Source of the DNA: CAWEBF01 sp963807235
GTDB taxonomy: Bacteria > Acidobacteriota > Vicinamibacteria > Vicinamibacterales > UBA2999
DNA: 64,000 nt
Assembly (NCBI GenBank): GCA_963807235.1
Contig: CAWEBF010000020.1
Span: 1 to 64,000 of the forward strand
Reading direction: 5' to 3'
Part shown: piece by piece, positions 17,611 to 25,232 of the stretch
Layout of the letters: every line of letters starts with the position of its first letter
How positions within the stretch are numbered: position 1 is the first letter of the stretch
Notes under the pieces: generated by a model
Database searches by the model: none
The model's input: only the letters and a program-made list of their open reading frames with translations
What the model was told of the DNA's origin: nothing
Position numbers and translations under genes: made by a program

Positions 17611-18789
17611 TTACGATCGAATCAGCGAGTACTTCGGATCCGCGCCCAGGCATTCGGCCACTGGCAGGCCCAGCTCCTTGCGCACGATGTTGGTGCCCTG
17701 CACGAGCGACACCATCTTGTAGAAGGCGTGCCGGCGGCTCATGCCCTCGCGGCCCATGCCGCAGTCGGACGACAACACCAACCGCTCCGCCGGGATGTGC
17801 TGCAGCGCCTGACGGACCAAATCGGCGACCTCGGTGGGCGCTTCCACTTGCAGCGTGTGGTGGTCGATCGCGCCGATCGCGATTTTCATCTTCGTGATCG
17901 CCTTGCCCACCTCCGCCAGGTCCATCATGTTCGAGCTCTTCATCTCGAACGTGATCACGTCGGCGTCCACCTGGTTCAGGACCTCGAGCGCCGGCTTGTA
18001 GCTCTGCACGCTGCCGAACATCCGCTGCTGCGACGGGTTGCCCCAGCAGGTATGGCACCAGACTTCGGTCTTGTCCCGGAGCCCCTTCACGGTGTTGTTG
18101 AACACCTTCAGCATGAACTCGGGGTTGATCACCTTGTCCACGTAGCCCCGTGCCGCCAACAAGTGGATCTGCGGCTCCTCCATCTGGATCACCTGGCAGC
18201 CCGCGTCCGCCAGGTCGTGCAGCTCCTGGTTGAACGCCTCGCTGATGGCCCAGATCCGCTCCGGGATGTCCTTGTAGTGCTCGTCCTGCACGGCGAAGGC
18301 CACCAGCTCCGGCGTGACCGTGCCGAACTTCACCGGCTTGGTGGTCAGCCGCTGCGCCGCCTTGAAGATCTCCGTGTACTGCATCTCGCCGCGATCGACC
18401 TTGCCGACCAGCTTCGGCATCACGCGCGCTTCAAGGTAGTCGTGCAGGATGTGGCCTCGCGGGAAGCCGATCCCGCCCGCGCCCGCCTTGGCCAGCTTGG
18501 GGTGCTGGGTCTCGAAGCCGCTCATGTGGTGCGGCGGATAGCTGGTCCAGCTCTGGCCGCCGATGTCCTGGTCGAAGCGGCAGTCGCCGTCGGTCACGAT
18601 GTCGAGCCCGGCCACTTCCTGCTCACGCAGATAGACCGACAGCGCGTCCACATACTGCTCGCGGAAGCGCGACGTGACCATCGCGTCCAGAAACGAGCGC
18701 GTTCCCAGATTCTCGGTGTACCAGCTTGGCCGCGGCAACGATCCGGTGATCGTCGTCGGCAACATCAATCCTTTGGTGGCTTTGAGCAC
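17611..18789 (-). CDS. Cobalamin-independent methionine synthase (MetE C-domain) family methyltransferase
   Basis: 392 residues, the length of stand-alone MetE C-terminal-domain proteins (full MetE is about twice as long). Zinc-ligand positions are recognisable: His and Cys in TEVWCHTCWGNPSQQ, Glu in VITFEMKSSNMM and Cys in VLSSDCGMGREGMSRR. The N-terminal MLPTTITGSLPRPSWY is also family-typical. Such short proteins transfer methyl groups between small thiols or other acceptors and need not make methionine. Co-transcription with an oxidoreductase and an EboE-like barrel suggests a dedicated catabolic or demethylation step. It is the first gene of the cluster. Confidence 0.85.
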   Translation of the reverse strand: MLKATKGLMLPTTITGSLPRPSWYTENLGTRSFLDAMVTSRFREQYVDALSVYLREQEVAGLDIVTDGDCRFDQDIGGQSWTSYPPHHMSGFETQHPKLAKAGAGGIGFPRGHILHDYLEARVMPKLVGKVDRGEMQYTEIFKAAQRLTTKPVKFGTVTPELVAFAVQDEHYKDIPERIWAISEAFNQELHDLADAGCQVIQMEEPQIHLLAARGYVDKVINPEFMLKVFNNTVKGLRDKTEVWCHTCWGNPSQQRMFGSVQSYKPALEVLNQVDADVITFEMKSSNMMDLAEVGKAITKMKIAIGAIDHHTLQVEAPTEVADLVRQALQHIPAERLVLSSDCGMGREGMSRRHAFYKMVSLVQGTNIVRKELGLPVAECLGADPKYSLIRS

Positions 18790-18856
18790 GGTGAGTCCTT
18801 TTGGCGAGTTGACGAAACTCTAACGCTATCAATGCGGTGCAACCGGAGTCAATCCT

Positions 18857-18918
18857 CGGCTTCCGGCTTCCGGCTTCCGGCTTCGGTTCCGACTAACGAC
18901 CAACGACCAACGACTCAC
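18857..18918. repeat. Heptamer tandem arrays CGGCTTC x4 and GACCAAC x4
   Basis: Four perfect CGGCTTC units (18857-18884), a 6-base linker, then GACTAAC, GACCAAC, GACCAAC and GACTCAC (18891-18918). They end 11 bases before the stop of the next minus-strand gene. The same pair of families in the same order recurs at 32725-32783. Confidence 0.88.
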
Positions 18919-18928
18919 GACGTACTGG

Positions 18929-19372
18929 TCAGGCGCCGAACTGGCGGAGGTGGTGGTCCACGTGCTTGTGCGTCAGCGCGCCCCAGTCGCGCGACCGCAT
19001 CCGCCCGAAGGCCGGGTGATCGGGCCATTCGCGGGCGCCTTCCAGCGCCCCGAGACGCTCGAGCAGGTGCTTCAGCGACGCACACTCGGCGTCCCAGTCC
19101 TCGGCGCGCCGCGCCAGCAGCTCGGGCGCCGTCGGCGCGCTTTTGGGGAAGGGCACCCAGTAAATGAGCGCGTGGCGAATGGGGGCGAACCGCAGCGGCC
19201 CGCCCTTCGGCCGCACGTCCAGCTCGCCGAGCGCCATGCGGACGCCGTCCGACAGATGCGCCAGCATTTGCCGGCTGTCCATGCGGCCCCACAGCGGGGT
19301 GTTGGCGGTCGAGACTGCATCCAGCCGGTGCGACAGGGCCAACCGGTCGGCCTGATGGAACACGCTCTTCAT
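18929..19372 (-). CDS. DUF1569/DinB-like protein
   Basis: 147 residues from ATG 19372, with GGAGG eight bases upstream. The protein is helical with conserved histidines (QMLAHLSDGVRMALGE, and HKHVDHHLRQFGA at the C-terminus) matching the four-helix DinB-type fold and the DUF1569 pattern of an early AHLS motif and a late HxxHH. Family members are probable metal-dependent thiol transferases or have unknown function. There is no signal peptide, so it is probably cytosolic. Confidence 0.75.
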   Translation of the reverse strand: MKSVFHQADRLALSHRLDAVSTANTPLWGRMDSRQMLAHLSDGVRMALGELDVRPKGGPLRFAPIRHALIYWVPFPKSAPTAPELLARRAEDWDAECASLKHLLERLGALEGAREWPDHPAFGRMRSRDWGALTHKHVDHHLRQFGA

Positions 19373-19448
19373 GTTGTACCTCCCGGCGAAAGTGACCGGC
19401 GGGGCGACATGGCCCCGCCGGACCTGAGGGAAGCCCGAAGGAACGGTG

Positions 19449-20930
19449 TTACTCGGCGGCCGCCTTGGGCGGTGTGATGAACGCCTTGAGGTCGGCCATC
19501 GTCGCCACGCGAGGGCCATGCAGCGCGGCGATCTGACGGACGTCGAGCTTGAGCCGCGCGATGTTCTCGTCGAGGTTTGCCGAGAACGGGTTCACCGCCG
19601 CCGGTGGCGGCGCGTTGGCCGCCGGGGGCGTAAAGGCGTCGCCCTCCGACAGGATCTTCTCGGCCGGCAGGTACACCATCGCGAAGGCGTCGTTGTGGCC
19701 GCCGCCGGCGATCTGGTGCACTTCGATCGATCGCTTGCCGTCGGTCAGCACCAGCTTGTCCGTGAAGGTCTGGAACATGGCCGGCTTCTTCGACTGCGCC
19801 AGCTTGTCGGGGTTGATGGTGCGCGGCGCGGCCCAGGCCTGCTCGTAGTAGGCCTGATTCATCTGGTGCGTGACGATGGTGGCGCCTTCGTCCACGTATG
19901 TGCGCAGTCCGCCCGAATGGTCGAAGTGCGCGTGGGAGTTGATGAGATACCGGATCGGCTTGTTGGGGATCGTCTCCTTGGCCTTGGCGATCACCGCGAG
20001 CGACCGCGCCTCGTTCTGTGGGGCTTCGACGATCACGATGTGGTCGGCCTGATCGATCGCGAGGCTGTGGTGCGTGCCGCCCTTCAGGTAGTAGACGCCG
20101 TTGGCCAGCTTCTCCACCGTCACGTTCACCGGCGGGGGAGCGGCGGACGCTTCGGCCGGCGCCGCCAAGTCGGCGGCGGCGTTGGCCGCGACGTTCGAGA
20201 CCGTGATGTCGAGGACCGGATGGCCACCCTGCGTGCGCACGATGCGCCCGGGGAACATTACGCCGCCGAAGTCCTTGTAGTCGGAGTACGCGAACTCGAC
20301 CGGCGTGTCACCGAGCACGGGGTTGTCGATCCACGTGCGGACCATCGTCACGTGATCCATCGCGTCGATGGTGCCCTCGTACTTGTACTTGCCGCCGACC
20401 GTGAAGGTCACGGTCGATCCTCCGCCCTCGATTGCGGTGGCCGCCGCATTGTTGGCGGCCGCCGCCTTGAGGAAGCCGTGCGGCGTCGTCCAGATCTCCA
20501 TTACTCGTTCTTCCACGGCCGCTGGTTGCGGCTGCGGGGCGGCGGGCGTGCCGGCCGCGGCGCCAGCGGGCGGGGCCATGTTCCACGCGGTCATGCCGTT
20601 CACGTACTGGTCCGGCCGCTGTTCGACGGGCACGGGACGCACACGATCGGGCTCGACGGTCTGCTTACGCGTCATCTGGACGCGGGCGCTCGGCGCCGCG
20701 TAGTTCACGGTGGCCGTGAAGGCGCTGACGTCGAACTGCGGCCACGGCAGCGTGGGATTCGGTGCCTGGCCGAACTGGTACCACTTGCCCGTGCCCGAGA
20801 ACTCGATCGAGTTCATCTGGGCCGCGCCCATGGCTTCGGTGGCCGACTGCACCGTGCCGGTCGGCCGGCTGCACGCCGCTGCCATCAGCACGACGAATGA
20901 CGTCACGAGAACGGCTGACTTGCTGCTCAT
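19449..20930 (-). CDS. Exported metallo-beta-lactamase fold hydrolase
   Basis: 493 residues. The N-terminus is a lipoprotein signal (LVTSFVVLMAAACSRP). A long N-terminal region of about 270 residues contains strand-rich repeats (YQFGQAPNPTLPWPQFDV), then an MBL domain follows: ADHIVIVEAPQNEARSLAVI, the metal motif INSHAHFDHSGGLRTYVDE, and HQIAGGGHNDAFAMVYLPAEKIL with the later histidine. Proteins of this arrangement are common and uncharacterised in acidobacteria. The reaction is hydrolytic by fold, and the substrate is unknown. Confidence 0.88.
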   Translation of the reverse strand: MSSKSAVLVTSFVVLMAAACSRPTGTVQSATEAMGAAQMNSIEFSGTGKWYQFGQAPNPTLPWPQFDVSAFTATVNYAAPSARVQMTRKQTVEPDRVRPVPVEQRPDQYVNGMTAWNMAPPAGAAAGTPAAPQPQPAAVEERVMEIWTTPHGFLKAAAANNAAATAIEGGGSTVTFTVGGKYKYEGTIDAMDHVTMVRTWIDNPVLGDTPVEFAYSDYKDFGGVMFPGRIVRTQGGHPVLDITVSNVAANAAADLAAPAEASAAPPPVNVTVEKLANGVYYLKGGTHHSLAIDQADHIVIVEAPQNEARSLAVIAKAKETIPNKPIRYLINSHAHFDHSGGLRTYVDEGATIVTHQMNQAYYEQAWAAPRTINPDKLAQSKKPAMFQTFTDKLVLTDGKRSIEVHQIAGGGHNDAFAMVYLPAEKILSEGDAFTPPAANAPPPAAVNPFSANLDENIARLKLDVRQIAALHGPRVATMADLKAFITPPKAAAE

Positions 20931-21050
20931 CTGGACCCCTCCTGCGCGGCCGATCCTACGTCCAAACCGACAAGCCTGGCTCAGCTATTTCGGGCGCCCG
21001 CACGAAGTGCTACTGAGGCGGCGCCTTGGGGACGTCTGAGCGGAGCCTCG

Positions 21051-21998
21051 TTAGTTCGTGTGCGCTGCCAGCCAGTCCGCGACGAAGGCCAGCATGTCGA
21101 GCCCTGCCGGAATCGTTCCCGCAAACGACGCGCACGCGTGGATGGTCGTGTCGAAGCAGCGGTAGTCCACGGGCACCCCGGCCGCTTTCAGACGATCGGC
21201 GTAGGCCCGTCCCTCGTCGAGCAGCGGATCGCACCCGGCCGTTGTGACCAGTGCGGGAGGTAAACCGCTCAGGTCGGTTGCGGCCATCGGCGACGCCGTC
21301 GGGTCGGCTGACTGGGACGCGACGTCGGCGAAGTAGGAGGAGCTGAACCAGTCCATGTCCTTCGAGGACAGGAAATAGCTGCCGTCACCGAACTGCGTGT
21401 GCGACTCGTACCGTTGCCCGGGCCTGAAGTCGGTCACCGGATAGAGCAGCGCCTGGCACGCGATGCGAGGGCCGCCCCGCGCCTTCGCCAGCAGGCACAT
21501 CACGGTCGCCAGATTGCCTCCCGCGCTGTCGCCCGCCACCGCCACACGCGCCGGATCCACGCCGAGCTCGCGCGCGTGTTCGCTGACCCACGTCAGCGCC
21601 GCATACGAGTCCTCCACCTGCGTCGGGAAGCGATGCTCCGGTGCCAGGCGGTAGTCCACGCTGATCACCACGGCGCCGGCGCGCGCGCAGTAGTACCGCG
21701 CGATCGACTCGTGGGTGTCGAGGTTGCCGAGCACGAATCCGCCGCCGTGGTACTGCAGGATGGCCGCACGCGGCGCGTCATCGGCCGCGGCCGGCGTGTA
21801 GATCCGAATACCGATGGCGCCGCCGGGCACATCGATGGAGCGATCGACAATGCGTCCCACGTCGGCCGGTGGCGCGCCAAGCTGCGAGCCCATCGCCATG
21901 GCGGCACGCGCCTCGGCGAGGGGCAGCTCGTACAGCGGCTTGCCGCCGGACGAGCGGAGGAACTCGAGGAACGCGGTTGTCGGTTGATCGAGCGGCAT
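21051..21998 (-). CDS. Alpha/beta hydrolase of the hormone-sensitive lipase type (esterase)
   Basis: 315 residues from ATG 21998. The HSL-family oxyanion motif (ILQYHGGGFVLG), nucleophile elbow (VAGDSAGGNLA), Asp (AGCDPLLDEG) and His (FDTTIHACASF) are all in place and in order. The N-terminal cap (FLEFLRSSGGKPLYEL) matches the acyl-ester hydrolases. It has no signal peptide, so it is likely a cytosolic carboxylesterase or lipase. A longer upstream frame is open only through a heptamer array and is not favoured. Confidence 0.92.
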   Translation of the reverse strand: MPLDQPTTAFLEFLRSSGGKPLYELPLAEARAAMAMGSQLGAPPADVGRIVDRSIDVPGGAIGIRIYTPAAADDAPRAAILQYHGGGFVLGNLDTHESIARYYCARAGAVVISVDYRLAPEHRFPTQVEDSYAALTWVSEHARELGVDPARVAVAGDSAGGNLATVMCLLAKARGGPRIACQALLYPVTDFRPGQRYESHTQFGDGSYFLSSKDMDWFSSSYFADVASQSADPTASPMAATDLSGLPPALVTTAGCDPLLDEGRAYADRLKAAGVPVDYRCFDTTIHACASFAGTIPAGLDMLAFVADWLAAHTN

Positions 21999-22003
21999 AG
22001 GCT

Positions 22004-22092
22004 GGTTCGTGGTTCGTGGTTCGTGGTTCGTGGTTCGTAGTTCGTTAGTCGAGTTGTCGGGCCTGGAGCCTGGAGCCTGGAGCCCGGAGCCT
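22004..22092. repeat. Heptamer tandem arrays GGTTCGT x6 and GGAGCCT x4
   Basis: Five perfect GGTTCGT units plus one AGTTCGT (22004-22045) start just upstream of the esterase ATG. A GGAGCCT block (22065-22092) ends two bases before the stop of the acyl-CoA dehydrogenase-like gene. Confidence 0.9.
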
Positions 22093-22093
22093 A

Positions 22094-23263
22094 TTAGTGA
22101 TCCACGAGATCCAAGAACATCCACGTCTTGCCAGGCGTCAGTCCGGCCAGTTCGCGGCCGGTGTTGCGAATCACTGGCGGCGCCGACGTGATGTGCTGCG
22201 TGCCGGCGTGCATGTCGCGGAAGAGCCGCTGGATGACGCCGGATCGCAGCGCGACCGTGCCGGCCGACGTGTAGACGAACTGCGCCACGTCGTGGCACGC
22301 CCACGTGGCGTGCGCCAGCGCCAGCCGCATGAGGGTGTGCTGGCGCGTGCTGAGGCGCTCGCCGCGGTTCAGCGTGTCGGTCACACTCTCCCACGTCTCG
22401 TAGATGAACGCGCGCGCGGCGCGGAAGCTGCCTTCGGCCCTGGCGTAGTGCTCGTGAAAGGCCTCGCTCGAGGCCAGCGTCCCGGTGCGGCCGACTCCCG
22501 CGCGCACCTTCGCCGCCAGCTCGTCCAACAAGCGCCGCCCGATGCCGCAGGACCAGCCTGAATGGCACAGCACCGCGAATCCCATGACGGCGATGTTGTA
22601 GAGCGGCCCGCCGCGCCGCGGGGTCTGCACGGCCGCCGGATGCGTGTAGGCCTCAGGGACGAACACCTGGTCGATGCGGTAGTCGATGCTGCCGGTGGCT
22701 CGCAGCCCCAGCACGTCCCAATTGTCGATGAGGGTGGCCTTCTCGACCGGCAGCACGAAGATGCGCGGTTCGCCCGTGCCCTCCACCAGGCCGAGCGTGT
22801 GGATGTGCGTGGAGTGCTTGATGCCGGACGCAAAGCTCCAGGATCCGGTCAGCAGGAAGCCGCCGGCCTGCGGCGTGGCCATCCCCGGACGCGTGCCCTG
22901 CCCGGCAATCACCGGCAAGCGTTCGCCGCCGAAAAGTTCCTCGACGGCAGCGTCTTCCAGGAACGCCGCACCGGTGCCTATCGCCAGCGAAGCGGCCATC
23001 AGCACCCATCCGGTCGAGGGATCGCCGTACGAGACTTCCTCGAGCACGCGCAGTGACGACACCGGATCCAGCTCGGCGCCACCACGGATCGATCGCGGCA
23101 CCCACATGCCCAGCAGCCCTTCGCGGTGTAACGCTTCTACGACGGGTGCCGCCAGAGCGGCTTGGGCGTCGGCGTCCGCCGCATGCTCGTCGGCAAGGGC
23201 GGCGACAACCTTCGCGCGGGCCGGCAAATCCCGCGCGCTCGATGCGGTGTGTGCGGTGGTCAT
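22094..23263 (-). CDS. Acyl-CoA dehydrogenase-fold flavin monooxygenase/dehydrogenase
   Basis: 389 residues with the acyl-CoA dehydrogenase architecture: an N-terminal helical domain (GLLGMWVPRSIRGGAELD), a middle beta domain (GFLLTGSWSFASGIKHSTH, WDVLGLRATGSIDYRI) and a C-terminal four-helix domain (LALAHATWACHDVAQFVYTSAG, ending HITSAPPVIRNTGRELAGL). The middle segment and C-terminus resemble the flavin-dependent hydroxylases of the HsaA/HpaC-partner group more than true fatty acyl-CoA dehydrogenases. It is a monocistron, divergent from the lipocalin-like gene across a 44-base gap. Confidence 0.82.
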   Translation of the reverse strand: MTTAHTASSARDLPARAKVVAALADEHAADADAQAALAAPVVEALHREGLLGMWVPRSIRGGAELDPVSSLRVLEEVSYGDPSTGWVLMAASLAIGTGAAFLEDAAVEELFGGERLPVIAGQGTRPGMATPQAGGFLLTGSWSFASGIKHSTHIHTLGLVEGTGEPRIFVLPVEKATLIDNWDVLGLRATGSIDYRIDQVFVPEAYTHPAAVQTPRRGGPLYNIAVMGFAVLCHSGWSCGIGRRLLDELAAKVRAGVGRTGTLASSEAFHEHYARAEGSFRAARAFIYETWESVTDTLNRGERLSTRQHTLMRLALAHATWACHDVAQFVYTSAGTVALRSGVIQRLFRDMHAGTQHITSAPPVIRNTGRELAGLTPGKTWMFLDLVDH

Positions 23264-23290
23264 GGCTCGTCAAACTCCGTGATCGGGCGG

Positions 23291-23302
23291 GGAGTATACT
23301 CC
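23291..23302. promoter_or_regulatory. Palindromic TATA element in a short divergent promoter region
   Basis: GGAGTATACTCC is a perfect 12-base palindrome lying between the divergent genes. TATACT (23295-23300) ends seven bases before the ATG at 23308, the spacing expected for a -10 box of a leaderless transcript. The same palindrome offers TATACT on the other strand. Confidence 0.45.
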
Positions 23303-23307
23303 GCCGC

Positions 23308-24255
23308 ATGAGGGGGCTGATCCTCATTGTGCTGGCCGTCGTGCCGGCGGTGGTGGCGCCGTCCGCGCAAGGTACGGCCGCGGATCGGGCGCTGGTCGGG
23401 ACGTGGACGTTGGTTTCGACCGAGGAAGCCGTAGACAGCCAGGAGCCCATCCGTGTCACCAACCCTCGAGGGTTGCTGGTGCTGGACGCCGCCGGCTGGG
23501 CGTTCGAGCTGGTGACGCGCGACAACCGCCAGCGGCCCACACCGGCGCAGGCGGGGCTGACCGAGGCCCAGCTGGCCTTTGCCACTTTTTCCGGCTCGTG
23601 GGGCCGCTACACGGCGGATTTCGCCACGCGGCAGTTGACCCTCCGTCCGGAGGGTGCCTTCAGCCCGAACGCGATGGGGCGCGAGATGAGCCGGAGCTAC
23701 AGCATGGCCGGAGACCGTCTGGTCGTGACGTCCAAGCCCGGCGAGCCGCACGCGCGCGGCGCCACCCGCTGGACGTGGGAGCGCGTGCCGCCGGTCGAAA
23801 ACCTCTCACCGGGCTACCGGCAGGTGGTGGGGTTCTGGCGCCACGAGGTCGAGTCGCGCGTGAACCTCACGCTGAAGACCGAAGTGGCGACCAAGCGCGC
23901 GCCAAGCGTCATCGTCTATACGCCGTCGGGGTACGTGGGCGTGCACTTTCCGGCGCTCAACCGCAAGCCGTTTGCGTCGGATACGCCGACCGACGCGGAG
24001 GCCAGGGAAGCGCTGCGCGGCTACCTCGGCTACTACGGCGCGCTGGGCGTCTATCCCGGCCAGGTCTTTCACCAGATCCTTGGGGGCACCGTCTCCACCG
24101 GCAGCACGCTCAAGCGCTTCTTCGACGTCGAGAGCGGTGGCAACACCGTGAAGCTGCGGTTTCCCGTCACGCGCAACGCGCAAGGCCAGGAGACCATGAC
24201 GCTCGTCACGATGACGCGACTGAGCGGCGCGGCGGACATGCTGGGAGAGCGATGA
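23308..24255 (+). CDS. Secreted protein with two lipocalin-like domains
   Basis: 315 residues with a signal peptide (GLILIVLAVVPAVVAPSAQG). Two copies of a lipocalin-like (Lipocalin_5-type) unit follow: ALVGTWTLVSTEEAV with TRWTWERVPP closing the first, and QVVGFWRHEVESRV through KLRFPVTRNAQGQETMTL in the second. The function is unknown and small-molecule binding in the periplasm is plausible. ATG 23308 follows a -10-like box directly and lacks a ribosome site. The last codon touches the large inverted repeat at 24256. Confidence 0.8.
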   Translation: MRGLILIVLAVVPAVVAPSAQGTAADRALVGTWTLVSTEEAVDSQEPIRVTNPRGLLVLDAAGWAFELVTRDNRQRPTPAQAGLTEAQLAFATFSGSWGRYTADFATRQLTLRPEGAFSPNAMGREMSRSYSMAGDRLVVTSKPGEPHARGATRWTWERVPPVENLSPGYRQVVGFWRHEVESRVNLTLKTEVATKRAPSVIVYTPSGYVGVHFPALNRKPFASDTPTDAEAREALRGYLGYYGALGVYPGQVFHQILGGTVSTGSTLKRFFDVESGGNTVKLRFPVTRNAQGQETMTLVTMTRLSGAADMLGER

Positions 24256-24351
24256 TCGGGTGTCCTGAATCGAGGAATTGGGGTCGGGCCTAATTGGAAC
24301 AGTCGTCGAGCAATTAGGCCCGACCCCAATTCCTCGATTCAGGACACCCGA
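24256..24351. repeat. 41-bp perfect inverted repeat (REP/MITE-like hairpin)
   Basis: The arms 24256-24296 and 24311-24351 are perfect reverse complements (41 bases) around a 14-base loop. The arm core reads AATTGGGGTCGGGCCTAATT, close to the GGGGTC-type palindromes spread by REP-associated tyrosine transposases. It starts immediately after the stop codon at 24255, and its right arm supplies the last codons and stop of the convergent gene ending at 24339. No transposase is in the window. Confidence 0.9.
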
Positions 24352-24710
24352 CTCCCAGGACGATCTTGGTCGAGCAGCGCCGAGAGGCGCTTGCCGGCCA
24401 CGAGGCGATAGGCCTGCCGCGCCAGTTTGTCGAGCAGGGCCTCGCTCACGGCGCGGTCCACCCACACGCTGACCCACAGGCCGCGCCCGTACGGCGTCGC
24501 GAAGAACGCCTTGCGCTCCAGCAGCCGTTCCACCTCCAGCGGGTCGAGGCGGAACGCGATCGACGGGCGCGTCTGCACCTGCTCGAACGCCACGAACGCC
24601 TTGCGCCGGACGCGGAAGTTCGGGTGCCCCCACGCCGACACCTCGGAGGCCTCGGGAAACGACAGGCACAACGCGCGCACGTGGCCGAAAACCCGGGTGG
24701 GCGCAGGCAT
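24339..24710 (-). CDS. MmcQ/YjbR family protein
   Basis: 123 residues from ATG 24710. The family pattern is clear: a N-terminal helix (VRALCLSFPEASEVSAWGHP), NFRVRRKAFVAFE, the middle SIAFRLDPLEVERLLE, FFATPYGRGLWVSVWVD, and a C-terminal helix (ALLDKLARQAYRLVAGKR). Such proteins have a double-wing fold, are often annotated as DNA-binding and are uncharacterised. The last residues and the stop lie inside the right arm of the 41-bp inverted repeat, so the repeat may have replaced the original C-terminus. Confidence 0.85.
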   Translation of the reverse strand: MPAPTRVFGHVRALCLSFPEASEVSAWGHPNFRVRRKAFVAFEQVQTRPSIAFRLDPLEVERLLERKAFFATPYGRGLWVSVWVDRAVSEALLDKLARQAYRLVAGKRLSALLDQDRPGSRVS

Positions 24711-24754
24711 GGATGGGCGGCAGGCAGCATATCGCATACGATCCGCTGTGGACG

Positions 24755-25210
24755 ATGAGGGCACGGGCCATCAGGGGCGTCGGCGTGGGGATTGCCGTGC
24801 TGACCGCGGCGGTGGCCGCGGCCGGGGCCGGCGCGGTGGCGCGCGGCCAGACGGCGCCATCGATTTGGGACGGCATCTACTCCGATGCCCAGGCGACTCG
24901 CGGGCAGGAACGCTACAAGGCGTCTTGCGCAACCTGCCATTCCGAAGACCTGCTGGGCGCGTCGGGTCCCGCGCTCGTCGGCGAGTCCTTCATGCAGCGG
25001 TGGAACGGCACCAGCGTGAACGACATGCTGGTGGTGCTGCGGCAGACCATGCCGCAGGACGCTCCCGACACCTTGGGAACGCCCGGGTACCTGGATCTGA
25101 TCGCGTTCCTGTTGAAGAACAACAGCGCGCCCCCGGGGGCGGCCGAGCTGCCCACTGAGGCCAGCGCGCTGCAGCGCATCCGCATCACCAACCGGGCGCC
25201 CGCACGCTGA
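24755..25210 (+). CDS. Periplasmic c-type cytochrome
   Basis: 151 residues from ATG 24755 with a hydrophobic signal segment (IAVLTAAVAAAGAGAVARGQ). One haem motif (YKASCATCHSEDLLGAS) and a late methionine (LVVLRQTMPQD) serve as probable axial ligands. It sits 22 bases upstream of the PQQ-dependent dehydrogenase on the same strand and is its likely electron acceptor. Confidence 0.9.
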   Translation: MRARAIRGVGVGIAVLTAAVAAAGAGAVARGQTAPSIWDGIYSDAQATRGQERYKASCATCHSEDLLGASGPALVGESFMQRWNGTSVNDMLVVLRQTMPQDAPDTLGTPGYLDLIAFLLKNNSAPPGAAELPTEASALQRIRITNRAPAR

Positions 25211-25232
25211 CGTGAGGAGGGGAGATCCGCCA

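Noticed and set aside
19446..20900. A 484-residue plus-strand frame opposite the exported MBL gene
   Set aside because: The minus strand carries a lipoprotein signal and the HAHFDH metal site; the plus frame is a compositional shadow.
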